Assembly: GCA_001599755.1 (NCBI GenBank)
Contig: BCHX01000001.1
Span: forward strand, 6,820,001 to 6,884,000
Source of the DNA: Gliomastix tumulicola
Lineage: Eukaryota > Ascomycota > Sordariomycetes > Hypocreales > Bionectriaceae
Reading direction: 5' to 3'
DNA length: 64,000 nucleotides
A program made the position numbers and the translations under genes. Below, piece by piece: positions 1 through 11,100 of the stretch. Positions within the stretch are counted from its first letter, which is position 1; every line of letters begins with the position of its first letter. A model generated the notes under the pieces. That model was given only the letters and a program-made list of their open reading frames with translations. It ran no database searches and was not told where the DNA came from.

Positions 1-119
1 ACCCAGACGCGCAATTGTGATACATATGCACAGCGACTGTGTACCACACGACCGAGACAATCTGCCAGGAGAAACATGTTGTGCGGCTTGATGTACCCTA
101 GGCACAGGATAAGTGTTTC

Positions 120-536
120 TTACCAGAGCCGAACCAGTAGTGTCGTTTTGAGAACATCTTGGTATTTCGCAAGATTGTCCTCGCACTTTTGGATCTTAGA
201 TTTGCCCTTGAATGACTTCAAAGCGGCTTTCACAGTCGCTAGAATACTCTTCTTCCGTACGCGCATGCTGTCAACCTGCTGCAGCAGATCGGCCGATAGA
301 AGCTCGCATTTGCGCGCTAGGTCGACTAGATCCTGTTCTTCGGCTGTGTGAGGTTGGACCGCATCGCAGTGCGCCTGCATTTCCTTGCATGCATCACGTA
401 GAGATGAGGTCCTGTCGGTGAGGTCACTATCCGCCGTCCCGTCATAGAGCGCTTTGCAGACTTTGGCGGTGTCGGCGGCGAAGCTGATGACGGTCATGAC
501 GCCAGCGACCAAGGCGAATATCTCGGCGCCTGACAT
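120..536 (-). CDS. STAND-protein N-terminal (HeLo-like) exon, partial or truncated
   Basis: This 138-residue open segment starts at the ATG at 536 and reads MSGAEIFALVAGV..., the typical helical N-terminal domain of fungal STAND/NACHT receptors, thought to act in incompatibility or cell-death signalling. A GTAAG donor begins at 123, just after the codons for ...LLVRL. The complete receptor at 59002 has the same MSG start, the same domain length and a donor at the equivalent residue. The nearest acceptor, about 60 nt away, would create an in-frame TGA. I cannot find the exon-2 sequence seen in the paralogue within the remaining bases. The gene may therefore continue off the window with another acceptor, be a stand-alone domain, or be a truncated relic. 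Confidence 0.6.
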   Translation of the reverse strand: MSGAEIFALVAGVMTVISFAADTAKVCKALYDGTADSDLTDRTSSLRDACKEMQAHCDAVQPHTAEEQDLVDLARKCELLSADLLQQVDSMRVRKKSILATVKAALKSFKGKSKIQKCEDNLAKYQDVLKTTLLVRLW

Positions 537-1232
537 TGCGACGGCTTCTTCGATGGCGTCAAGATGTCATGGGGGATGCTGGAGGAGATGATATGATACG
601 TGTCTCACGTCAAATGAGCCCTGGTGCTGCGCGTGCAGGTGACGGCGTCAACGATGCGAGATGGCCAGGCGGGAAGTGAAGGTGTAGAAGTGAAGAATTG
701 AGTGGGAGTCTTCTCCAGTTTGTCGTTGGGCGCCAATTTTTCAGGCAGAGAAACGCCTAACGAGCAATGGGCGAACCACTCACTGCAAGGCAACCAGAGT
801 CAGCTGAGTGGCGTTGGGCACAATTGCTATTATTAGCTGACCAATGACATTGGTCTTTTGATGCTTCGGTGCAATTCCATGCCAAGACAATTTGGCGACC
901 AACAGGAGCTGGGGAAAGATGGATGGGCTGGTGGTCGATCGTTAGATCCTCTCCTGAAGGAGCTCTTGTGCCTGCCGCTTCAGCATATGCCCGGGCTTAG
1001 TCCTACGTAACACGCGACGCATCAAGGAATCATGCCAGAAGGTCAATTATTCACGCCTTCGATGCTAGGGCCCTCACATTTAGAGCATGGTTTTATTATA
1101 GGAGACTTATTGAGGCAAATATAATTTTAATGTACAGCATTCTCGTGTTTCCTTGTATAGAGTCAGACCTATCATGGAGTCATCATCATGCCTCGCGAGT
1201 ACCCAGAACGACAGATCCTGCACCGGACTTCC
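537..1232. other. Intergenic, no gene seen
   Basis: About 700 bases upstream of the STAND exon. Only short ORFs without family features occur here. I see no RNA gene or repeat. Confidence 0.5.
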
Positions 1233-1959
1233 TCATTTAGTCAAGACCTGGAAGAGCCCGACAACCAGCGTGAGAATGGTGATGATGACAGTCCCTGGTG
1301 CCAACGCACTCTGCACATCTGTCTCACTCACAAGTAACAACCAGCCCACAGCAAACAGTACCAGGAAGGCAACAGACCCAACAAGCCATCGTATGATCTT
1401 CAAGACAGAGAGACCCATTTTGGCGTGGAGTCCCCAGGCCACAGTGCCTCTCGTAGCGATAAGAGGAGGCGGGTTCTTCTTCTTGGGTAGAGTCTCGATT
1501 ATCAAACGACCTTTCGGAACTTTATGGGGGGATTTAAGACCGGCCACAAGCTCACGTCCGAGCAGCTTCATTTGCACGTCTTCAGGCGAGCCAACGTCGT
1601 GTTCGTACTCGGGCGTCGAGGGGAGCTCGACTCTGTCTGCATCAATCCAGTCGTCTCGAATGATGTGAAACTAAAGATTATCCTGTCAGCTCGGATCCCT
1701 CCGTCACATTGTGTATTGTGTCCTGGGCTATTCCCCGGCTGCTAGGACTCACCTTTATAAAGTCCACCTCAGTCACACGCTTCCAGGACAGCCAGTGCGT
1801 AACCATGCCTTTCCAGCCATGTCCTCCGACTCCACCTTTCGCGGTTCTCCGCTTGGGCTGCCTGATTCTGATTAGCCAGCTCGCTGTTGGTTGTGCCTGT
1901 AGATGCACCTCTTTGGTTCTTAATAACCACTATATCCATTGCGGAAGTGTTGGATGATG
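1233..1959 (-). CDS. Fungal hypothetical protein with C-terminal double transmembrane hairpin; 5' end uncertain
   Basis: The last exon (1670-1233, 145 codons) ends with two hydrophobic segments separated by a short polar loop, following a basic-proline region and a TVAWGLHAKMGL motif. I recall this C-terminal layout from uncharacterised fungal membrane proteins. An intron at 1752-1671 (GTGAGT donor, TTTAG acceptor) joins it in phase 0 to an exon ending ...KRVTEVDFIK. The only plausible ATG (1959, MDIVVIKNQ...) reads into a different frame and reaches a stop within that exon. Either a small intron is missed or a one-base indel has broken the gene. Function is unknown. It lies just downstream of the kinase relic on the same strand. 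Confidence 0.5.
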
Positions 1960-2098
1960 ATAATGATGATGAGTCAGACTAAGATTTTGCGACAGGCAGA
2001 ATAGGTGCTTTGGTTGTTTGAAAAATGGCCAGGCACTGCGACTTATATCGGGTCGTCTCATCCCGTGATAGAATGACCTCGAGCTACTCATTTGCCCA

Positions 2099-3170
2099 CT
2101 AGAAGGCGTTAGGTAGTTCTTCCACAATTGAGTTTGAGTCTGAATGCTGACTCACGGACCACGAGACCCTGCTTTGGTCTATTCCTAAAGGCTTATGGAT
2201 GGGTGGAAGCGGACTCCAATCTATCCGCTGGCCCAGCCACCTTTCTACCCGTATCCTGATTTTGTCGAGAGGGGAGACCATCCGGGCGGGTTCCTGGTGG
2301 GAGATCCGAACGGCGCGAGAACCGTCATGCCACAATGCATTGGAGAACGGTACCTGGGGAGATTAGTACGTAGGCAAGTTTCATAACGTAAAGCTTCATT
2401 CATGCCTAGTGCGACCGCGAGGTGTAACTTACGTGAGCTAGTTCGTCGCAAATCTGTCGAGCTGTCGGTCTAAACGATGCCGTCACCAGCAGCATACTTA
2501 GAAGAACGGGCCTGAGCCACGAAGCCTCTTGATGTTCTGCGCTGGCAGTGTTGATCCATGCCAGAGCATCGGGTTTGAGTCCCAGCCCATTGTCAAACCT
2601 GGTGTCACCGAATGAATGCCACACAGGTCTTGGCCTCAGAGGGTGTGATGGAGATTGTCTGAACCTGGACCACCCAATAAGTCCTCCATCGTCAGACCCC
2701 GACTGCCCTCTCACTCCCCCATCGTTAGACCTAGTGTCACTGAATGGGGGCTCAAAAACCACCACTTGATTCGGAACGGTGAGAGAGCCTTCCAAAAGAC
2801 AGTCTCTCAACTCGGATACTCCTCTGTGTCCTCCACCGATCAGAAATGCTAGCAGCTGTGTGAAGACGCAACCAAGCTTCCATATATCGCTGGTTACCAG
2901 GTCTTGAGACGTCGTCGGGACACTTGTTGCCTCTGTGGCTTCGCCTGTCAGAGGGAATCTAGCCCGCATGGTATGAAAGTCGTAAAACAACGCAGATCGA
3001 GCTGCAATGCTGTCCAACTCCCAGGATGCGGCATTGTCCAGGTCAACTGCGAGACCAAAGGTCGCTAAAATCGTCCATTGGAACGATGTGTTTATGGGTG
3101 ACTTGATCTGATTGGCGGGTGCAATACAAGTGACGTGGAACAGTTGCTCTTGAATAGGAAGGACTAGGAA
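2099..3170 (-). pseudogene. Kinase-like C-lobe fragment with degenerate catalytic motifs
   Basis: An open reading stretch on the minus strand carries a recognisable protein-kinase C-lobe. It has a TFGLAVD segment where DFG is expected, then SDIWKLGCVFTQLLAF (the alpha-F region) and a late FRPTARQICDEL helix. An intron at 2432-2354 (GTAAGT donor, CCCAG acceptor) leads in phase 0 to an 84-residue tail ending at 2099. Upstream of TFG, the residues HVTCIAPANQI sit where HRDIKPANI would be. The HRD aspartate and the DFG aspartate are therefore both absent. I find no glycine loop or VAIK lysine upstream of 3170, so the N-lobe is missing. It is most likely a decayed kinase; a pseudokinase domain with unrecognised upstream exons is the alternative. 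Confidence 0.55.
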
Positions 3171-3661
3171 GATGGAAGAAGCAGTCCGACGCGCCGTCGA
3201 GATTCTTCGATCATGGCGTGCGCGGGATTTAGGATTTAGGTGGGAAGGTTGGGATATACGTAGGAATGCCAGCGAGAATCACAAGTCAGGCATCCAGCTT
3301 GTGGGAATGTTAGGCTCCCTTGGAATGAGGGGTAGCATTGCCCATTTAAAGGGTCTAGATTGCTTACCGCTGGGGTTGACCTGCATTGAGACAGCACGTC
3401 GGGGGCTATCTGATTGGATTATTATGAAGTCAGTGGGCACACAAGGCAATTTGCCACGTCATGGTTCGCAAATCTGATGGATTAAAATACGCCTATGCTG
3501 TTCCATGGTTGTTACTTGATTTCATATAGGATTGTTGATGAGTCATGTCCTTGGGGTATTTAAGCCACGAAGGTTCATTAAATCGCAGAACATAAATGTG
3601 ACAACGCGTGTGTATTCCTAGCTGAGGCCTGGCTTACTCAACGAATCTAACTCCAAACTAT
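3171..3661. other. Intergenic, no gene seen
   Basis: This gap lies between the kinase relic and the xylanase 3' end. A 101-codon plus-strand ORF (3172-3477) has no domain features and is judged chance. Confidence 0.45.
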
Positions 3662-5008
3662 TTACAAGTTGCTAATCAGGGTGTTATACGCAGCCTTGGG
3701 CTGGTAGTTGTTGTCAAAGAGCAGCGGGGTGGTGCTGGCCCTCCAGCTGTCCTTGTCCGAGACACCCCAGACGGTAATACCAACACACTTGGGAACCGAC
3801 AGGCAGGCGTTCATGACAGTGAGGTAGTCGTTGGCAGCAGCACCGGCGATATCGAGCTCAGTGATGGCGACCTCGGCGACGTTGGAAGCAGCAAGAGCCC
3901 TCAGGGCAGCGGGGACACCGGACGCAGTGTTCCAGCCACCGGCGGCGGCCAAGTGTGCCTGGGAGCCGATGCCGTCGATGGGGATGCCCTGCGAGAGCCA
4001 CTTGTTCACGTGGGCGACCATTCCCGTGGTGACCTTGGCGTAGTTGGCAATGTCGAGGTTGTAGTCGTTGATGTACAGCTTGGCGGCTGGGTCAGCGGCA
4101 CGAGCGGCGCGGAAGGCGATGCCGACAAAGTCCTCGCCGAGGACGCGGCTGAAGACGCTGTCGCGGAGGTTGCCGTCCTCGGCGAAGATCTCGTTGACGA
4201 CGTCCCAGTGCAGGATCTTGCCCTTGTAGCGGGTGACAGTGGTGGTGATGTGGTTCTGGATGACCGAGGTCAGGGTGGCGCGGTCGTTGATGGCCGACAC
4301 CCACGACGGCAGCTGGGAGTGCCAGAGCAGAGTGTGGCCGCGGATGGTCTTGCCGTTGCTCGTGGCGAAGTTGATGACGGCATCGGCGTTGCTGAAAGTG
4401 AACGAGTTGCGGCTTGCTGTTCCAGCGGGGTTAATTCACGTTCTTCACGGCGGCGCTTGGGGGAAAAAGAGACACACGTACGCTCAATGGCATCCCACTT
4501 CAGACTGTTCTCGTTGGTGACCTGGCCAAAGTCGCTCTTGACAATGTTGATCAACGGGTTGTTGTTGAGATGGTAGTGGTCGATCTCGGTTCCAAAGTAG
4601 AGCTTGCCCTTGGCCTTGAACTTGTTGTTCAGGCCACTTCCGGTCGGGGCAGGGTTTCCGGTTCCAGCTGTCGTGGTGCTGGCAGGAGGCCGAGTGGTGC
4701 TGGTAGGAGGAGGATTGGTGCCCGTGCCAGGAACGCACTGCGAGTACCAAGCACTAGACGGTCATCGTTAGAATGGAAAATGCTGGACGCTTCAGTTGCA
4801 TACTCACTTGCTGTACTGGCACACGGCTCCAGCAACGCAAGTCGTAGGTCCAGTCCAGCCCTGGCCACCGCCTATTCAATTCAGCCTATCAGCATGGTTC
4901 ACTGTCGTATTGACCACAGGAGAGCGGTGACATACACTGGCCATAGAGAGGGGCCTGGGCCAGCACGGCCGCAGGGAGGAGAGCGAGAGCAAGAGACAGC
5001 GAGTACAT
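3662..5008 (-). CDS. Secreted GH10 endo-1,4-beta-xylanase with N-terminal CBM1
   Basis: Four exons (5008-4936, 4871-4808, 4753-4482, 4416-3662) encode 387 residues. A signal peptide (about 1-17) is followed by a family 1 cellulose-binding module (YGQCGGQGWTGPTTC, residues 22-53, four cysteines). A Pro/Thr/Ser linker leads into a complete GH10 barrel from about residue 86. The general acid/base is Glu212 in WDVVNEIF and the nucleophile is Glu323 in ITELDIAG. The enzyme cleaves the xylan backbone with retention, outside the cell, and the CBM1 tethers it to cellulose in plant wall. All splice joins restore canonical family sequence, for example LKWDAIEPSRNSFTF across intron 3. The promoter has a TATA box and three GGNTAAA boxes, the element used by XlnR/XLR-1 type xylanase activators. 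Confidence 0.95.
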
Positions 5009-5092
5009 GGTTGTCGATTTCCAATGCAGATTGAGACTGTCGATCTGTAGTGCAAAGAGGAAAGATCGTCAGTTTTAAGCAGACCTGGTTCA

Positions 5093-5099
5093 TTATATA
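5093..5099 (-). promoter_or_regulatory. TATA box of the xylanase gene
   Basis: TATATAA on the minus strand, about 85-90 bases upstream of the xylanase ATG. Confidence 0.6.
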
Positions 5100-5192
5100 G
5101 CTACTCGCTAGGCGTTATCGATAATCATCAGCTGGGCCTTCCCTTCTGGCAAAGCACCGATCTAGACCGGTCTTCATGGCCAGATTTGTGAC

Positions 5193-5263
5193 TTTACCCG
5201 GCGCAAGTAGGGTAAAATAGCGAAATCTTGCCCATTAGAGGAAGAGATTTTAATTAGGGTAAA
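5193..5263. promoter_or_regulatory. Three GGNTAAA (XlnR/XLR-1-type) elements
   Basis: TTTACCC at 5193-5199, GGGTAAA at 5210-5216 and GGGTAAA at 5257-5263 lie 185-255 bases upstream of the xylanase start. The first two form an inverted pair. GGNTAAA is the described recognition sequence of the fungal (hemi)cellulase regulator XlnR/XLR-1. Three copies in 71 bp is far above chance for a 7-mer. Binding itself is inferred. Confidence 0.6.
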
Positions 5264-6560
5264 TGCAAACAGCCGGGGTGCAGGTGACGCTGTCCCACGT
5301 TTCCCTTTCAAGATGGCCGTCGACATGGGGCTCAATGGTGCCGTGTGCCGGCAGCGGCTTCATCTCAGCTCTGGGCTCACGAATGGGATCAATAAAGCAT
5401 GGAGAAGGAAATGCTTGCAACAGGTCATTGGGATTCTGCGGGTTCGGAGGATACGCGAACCAATCATACGACTGTGTTCTCCTTCCGTGGCCTCACTTGG
5501 GAAAGATGCACGGAAGGACACTCTCCGGTGGGTCGAATAGACCGGCAATGCCAACGATATCCGAGGTCTTAAGATCGTGAAACAATTATAATAAGACTAA
5601 GAGGGGCATCCGATTGGGCTAGGACTTTAGACGACTTTTCCTTCTGTCTGTCATTCCAGATTTGGTCATTGGAGCGAGGGAAGAAAAAGCTCCTGGTGGG
5701 ATTCCGATGCAGCCGCACAACGCCGAAACCCTTGTCCGCTTATATATACTCATCTTCTCCCAGCTCCCAACGATTCGTTTGCTTCACACTCCATGGCTTA
5801 TCGCAGAATATCCCGTGGTCAGGTGGGCTTCACTATGCTCTTGTATTCCACGCATTATCGCATGATGATGGCTATAGCATTGACGTCGTGTACTTCACCA
5901 GCTACGTCAGCCGCCCAATGCTCCTCTTTCCTGCAGTTGAAGCTTCTGTTTCTTAAAGCCACGGGTTGTGTAGTATATACTACCCTACCCGGCTTCTTCG
6001 TATCTCACTCATCGTCGGGTATCCCGTATCAAATACCGGTGCCTTCTGATCGGCTCCTCTATGTGTCATCTTAACCTGCCCGCGGTATCTCAAGCGAGGA
6101 TAACGAGATGTGAGCCAAAACTTAAAGTTCGTCGGAGTCTGTCGAACGTGCGGGAGCATACCCCCCTCTCTCACATATCAACTGGTGATTTAGTCGGAAT
6201 GGTACATTCACGTTATGGCACCCACAAACCACCGCTTTTGCGACATAAGTGGCCTTGTATATTATACGCTGTCAAGAAGTTATAAGTGGTTTCAGAGGTC
6301 ACTTGTAGTTGCGGGGTAGGTAGGAAACTATTCGTTTATGAAATACTTCTGTATTCATCTACTGCGGAGTACTAGAAAGATTCGCATGCCAATATCTAGT
6401 CAGGACGTAGGAAACGAGTCAGTCGTTTCAACACTCAGTCCAAGACGGCAAAAGATTGCTCAGCCCGCTGCGGTTAATAAATGCTGCGTCAAATCACGAA
6501 GCCAGACTCTGAACTGGCCGCCTATTGTCCACCCCAATAATGTAAAAGATGATGGACAAT
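5264..6560. other. Intergenic, no gene seen
   Basis: About 1.3 kb between the xylanase promoter and the LysM gene 3' end. ORFs up to 105 codons occur on both strands, but none shows a domain, signal peptide or intron-extended frame that I can support. Confidence 0.45.
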
Positions 6561-7178
6561 CTAGGGGGTGACGGTGCTAGTCCGCGCAGGTCGAGAAGTA
6601 GAGGTAGTAGTCACCTCGGTAGTGTCGCCACCGACGAAGTAGTAGGCTCCAATGAGAAGGCCCTTGGAGCACCACTTACCAACAGGAGGGTTCGCCGCGA
6701 CGAACTCCTCCAAGGTCATGGTGCCGAACATATCCACCACCTTCTGGCAGGTGTCGCCCAAGGTGGCCTGGTAGAAGCTGCTATTGCAGGTGCCGGTCTT
6801 GCTCGAGGCAGAGGCTGCCCTGGTGGGAGTTCCAGTGGGGGAGCTGGAGGGCGAGCTGGAAGGGGAGACGGAGGTAGGGACCTCAATGCCGACGCAATAC
6901 TCGGTGCCAGCCACAAGGCCGTTGCGGCACCAGGCACCGACGACGGGGTTCCAGCGGACGAAGTCGTCGAAGGTGATGGCGTCGGAAGTCTTGGCGACGA
7001 GGGACACGCAGGTATCACCGGGCTTGGCCTCAAGGAAGCTGTTGCAGTTGGTGACAGCCCTGGTGCGGTGGATGTTGCTTGGGGCAGCAGCCGACGTGGA
7101 GCATCGAGTGGTCGTGATGAAATCGGCAAAGGCAGTGGCCGTGCTGCCAGCCAGGAGGAGAACCGAGTTGAACTTCAT
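6561..7178 (-). CDS. Secreted protein with two LysM domains (LysM effector candidate)
   Basis: A single exon of 205 residues. A signal peptide (about 1-18) is followed by two cysteine-containing LysM domains (about residues 45-98 and 130-183). The first contains KPGDTC and RWNPVV, the second TLGDTC and AANPPV. A Ser/Pro/Thr linker separates them and a Thr/Ser-rich tail follows. LysM domains bind N-acetylglucosamine oligomers. Small secreted two- or three-LysM proteins of plant-infecting fungi can sequester chitin fragments or shield hyphae. No catalytic chitinase domain is present, so a binding role fits best. A TATATAAG box lies about 120 bases upstream. It shares strand and neighbourhood with the xylanase. 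Which LysM subtype it is, and any immune-suppressing activity, are not shown by sequence alone. Confidence 0.88.
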   Translation of the reverse strand: MKFNSVLLLAGSTATAFADFITTTRCSTSAAAPSNIHRTRAVTNCNSFLEAKPGDTCVSLVAKTSDAITFDDFVRWNPVVGAWCRNGLVAGTEYCVGIEVPTSVSPSSSPSSSPTGTPTRAASASSKTGTCNSSFYQATLGDTCQKVVDMFGTMTLEEFVAANPPVGKWCSKGLLIGAYYFVGGDTTEVTTTSTSRPARTSTVTP

Positions 7179-7298
7179 TTTGTCGATGTAGTTAGAGTGA
7201 CTCGTCTATGTGGTATCGATAAGTGCAAATCGGGGATATGACAAAGTGTGGTGAACGAAAGATGGTGACAGGCTACCTAAATTTTAGAATGGCCAGCC

Positions 7299-7306
7299 CT
7301 TATATA
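7299..7306 (-). promoter_or_regulatory. TATA box of the LysM gene
   Basis: TATATAAG on the minus strand, 121-128 bases upstream of the LysM ATG at 7178. Confidence 0.55.
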
Positions 7307-8119
7307 CAAATACGCTCTATCTATCGTAGATTCTTCAGGTATACAACTCTCACCGCCTGCGAGTCTGTTCCGACAGAGGACTGCGCAGTGAATAAGAGTT
7401 GCGCCGCCGTATCTTGACTGACGTAACTGAACCAATATTTTTTCAACGGTGAACATGTGGGAAATTATATTTCTTTGTTGGATGTGGAAAGTGAGCCTAG
7501 AGCTTTCTGTCTCGACTGTTTCTCCTTTTCAGATCTGCGATATGATTGTTGTTGAATCAGTGATTTATATCGTCAATCAATCCCATATTTTTCACCCCTA
7601 ACTGCGCTCTTTTGATCTGTACTTGTAACCTGTCCAGGGCCGCTAGAAGGGAAGCCAAGGTCTCTTGACTAAGGCTACGGTAGACTCAAAACGCGAATAG
7701 CTACTAAGCCGCCCAATCTACGCACACAAGAGATGAAATCACTACTATCAGGAACTCGGCCATAAGCGCCAATTATCTTGTGAAGCTGCAGCCCGGCGGT
7801 GCTGTGGCTGTGTCAGCCCCCAGCGTGCAGCGCAGTTCCCACCAAATCGTGGTTGGTGGACACTGCATGAACCGGCAGGGCAGTGCACTGACACGATTTC
7901 GGTGTGTGCTCGTCTTACCTGCATTCAAGCATCGCCGAGCCCTCCCCAGCCCGAGAAATAATAATCCCTGAGCGGGCCTCTCTCTCCCCTCTCTCCCCAC
8001 CGTCAACTTCTGGCGCGTCTCGCTGTGAGCATCACTGTCTTCTTCGAAACAGCATTCTCCCGCAAGCAGCGCTGTCGCCTCTGGCTAGCTCATCCTCTCC
8101 ACAGCGCGAGTCACAGGCA
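7307..8119. other. Divergent intergenic region between LysM and Goodbye-NACHT genes
   Basis: About 800 bases without a supported gene. A pyrimidine-rich CT tract at about 7979-7998 precedes the receptor start on the plus strand, a common feature near fungal transcription starts. Confidence 0.4.
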
Positions 8120-11100
8120 ATGGAGGGCGAGCTGACGCTGCTGTGGGAGGAGGCGGTGAATGAATACATCAGCAGGTCGAAGAGGGGATCAATCGCCAGC
8201 GAGTGGAAGAACCGAGTCAACACAAACATCGACCTCGAGAAATTGATCGACGAGCATGAAGCGAGATTCTCGACATTTCGGCATCATCACGGAGTGCTCT
8301 GGGATGTCTTCACCGACACCATGAAACAGGTGCAGAGGATCTGCACAGTCGCGCAAGCGGACAGCGGCTTCATGAATTTCGCGCCCGCCTTCGTCATCGC
8401 CAAGGCGGGACTCTACCTGCTTGATTCGGGAACGGCTGTCGCCAACACGTACGATTCCCTGGAGGCCCTGTTCAGGAAACTGCGAGATGTGACAAGCCGT
8501 CTAGACGAGTATCTCGACGGCAACGTCATCGACTACAAGCTCCGCAGCGTCATTGTTAAGCTTCTATGCTCCCTTCTAGACATCTTCGCAGAAGCAGAGG
8601 CATCCATCAGGCGGGGACGGGCAAAGGAGCTCATGCATCGTGTTGCGGGGAGAGAGCACAAGGTCCAGAGGGCGTTGGACCAGCTCGATGAGATGGTCCA
8701 GAGAGAGATGCAGCTCATCGCCGCAAAGACATATACTACCACACAGCGCATATATGCCGATGTTGAGAGTGACAGGAGCCGTGAGATCCTTCGCGAGGTC
8801 CTCTTCACCGATGCAGTCAGGAGCAACGACGCGATGCACGCTGGCAACGAGAACTCCAGACTGGAAGACTCGGGTGATTGGCTTATAGAGAAGCCCCTGT
8901 TCCAGGTATGGGAAAACATGGAATACCCCATTCTATGGATTCTGGGTAGACCAGGAACGGGGAAGACGTATCTCGCGTCTCGAGTCATCTCTCACCTGTC
9001 GCCCTCGTCGGCCACGGGCTACTTCTACATCTCCGAGGGAATGCAGGCTCAGAACACGCCCGATGTGATCTTGAGGGCGATTGCATATCAGATCGCCGGA
9101 ACGCACGACGAGTACCGCAGATTAGCTATCCGCGCCTGTCGAGAGGACCGGAATATCCACGAGCCGATCTCAGCATGGAACACGTTGTTCGTCAAACCAT
9201 TCAGCGATCACGATACGAAACCCTTGTTCGTGATCATCGATGGCATAGACGAGGCAACACCCAAAGATCAAGATATCTGGATCCGAATAGCCAAGAGCCT
9301 AGCAGATCTACGGTCCAGCGGGACGAGACTCCCGAGGATCCAGCTCATATTTCTTGGACGCCCCGACCTCCACGACAAAATCACAAATGCGTGGAGGGGA
9401 AACAGCAACCGACCGGAGATCCTACAGATAGAGCCGACCTCTTCCAGAACAGACATCGAGAAGTTCATCAGAAAAGGTGTCAGCGAAGACGTCTCACTGC
9501 TTGCCAGGATGCGCCGTGGCCCTTCCGAACGACTCAAGAACGAAATCATCAGCAAACTCACCACCGGCTCCGATGGCCTGTTCATCGTCGCCAAGCTTAT
9601 GCTCGCAGAAATCAAGAACATGAACAAGCCAGAGCTGATATTGAAAACTCTTGCCAAGCCTCCTTCGGGCCTGAATGACATGTTCCAGCGTGTCATAACG
9701 AGGCTGGTGGTAACTGGAGGATTTGACAAGGATGACCTCAATGAGATCATCATGTGGGTGTCCTGTGCGAAGCGCGACCTGCTGCTTGGTGAACTGGATC
9801 TCGCCCTGAAACTGAGAGATCTTGACCAGAACGGCATTGTAGCCTTGGACTACGAGTTGGAGACCCGATTTGGGTCTTTCTTCAGTGTGTCTTGTGTGGA
9901 CGGTGCAAAGACGCATGATGACGAGTCGAATGACTACAAAGAGGGCGAAGAACATGCCATCGACAATCCGGACGATGCGAGTGACGACGATGAGGACGAC
10001 GGAGATCTCACAGAGCCCATCCACTTCCTTGCAAGTGTCAAGTTCGGCCATGCGAGTGTCGGTCAATACTTTCGCGGTGCTCCGTTCCACGAGGGCATAG
10101 GATTGGAAGTCAACTTCGCTCAGGCCCATATCGCCACGACTTGTCTGCAATTTCTGACGGACAACATTCCCAAGAGGAACTCGAACGAATGGCGTCAGCC
10201 CGACCTTCTTCAGTACTCTGCGGACTACTTTCTGGATCACCTTTGCGAGATCCAACTAGAAGCGTTGGAGTCACACCATCCCGCGCTGCTAAGCACCTTG
10301 TCTCATGAGATATCCGTCATGTTTCAAGCTCCCGATCGTCTCATCAAGTGGTTCAACGGGGTATCTTCGACGAGGAAGTTCATGGGACAGCTTTTCCATC
10401 CGGTAACGTGTTCTCGGATTCGAGAGTTCCTCCCCAGAATGACGGATCACGCTAGCTCCGAGCCAGAGGATGATGAATGGGTGCAGAAAGCCCGGCTTTC
10501 TTCTGAAGCATTACTTGAGCCCTTTGCAAAGTCAGTCGCTGAGGGCTGGCTTTTATACAAAGACTGTGACGGACTTCTGGCAATACTCTTTCTACAAGGC
10601 TACAGCTCTACAGTAAGTGTTTGAAGTCTCTCTATGTTACTCAGACCGAAATGCATCAGATATTCCTATGGTTGAGGATTCAACGAGCTTACGTTTTACT
10701 CAGAGAAGCGACTACCCTGGCCCATGGACACTGCATCCCAACCGACCTCCCGCGCATATCGCCGAACACATCAGCCCCGGAGAAATCCGACGACTCGCAT
10801 CATTCGACGGGCTCGACGACAGCTCCGACTGGCACTTCACCCTCGCATCGACGCTCGAACTCATCCAGACGCCAGATCACCTGCGCGCCGCCACAGAAGA
10901 GTTCCAAAGGGCCATCGTACGCATGAAGGGCATCGACAACATCGCCTGGGCCCGGTTCCGGATCGCATGGGCGCACTACGCGCTGGGCGAGTACGAGCAG
11001 TGCATCGCCATGGCGGAGGAGTCCCTGCGCGAACACCACTCGACGAGGATCTCGATGCTGCTGCTGAGTCGACGCGCGCACAAGCGGCTGGGGAACTACG

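Noticed and set aside
1153..1668. 171-codon plus-strand ORF
   Set aside because: Ser/Thr/Pro-rich shadow of the two-TM exon, whose minus frame has coherent transmembrane segments and splice sites.
3953..4576. 207-codon plus-strand ORF opposite the xylanase
   Set aside because: Low-complexity Val/Asp/Gly composition of an antisense frame. The minus strand is a complete GH10 gene.
6549..7241. Plus-strand ORFs opposite the LysM gene
   Set aside because: Gly/Ala/Arg-rich shadow frames without domains. The minus-strand protein has a signal peptide and two LysM domains.
9494..10255. 253-codon minus-strand ORF inside the Goodbye-NACHT gene
   Set aside because: It overlaps the NACHT coding region in antisense and has no family features.
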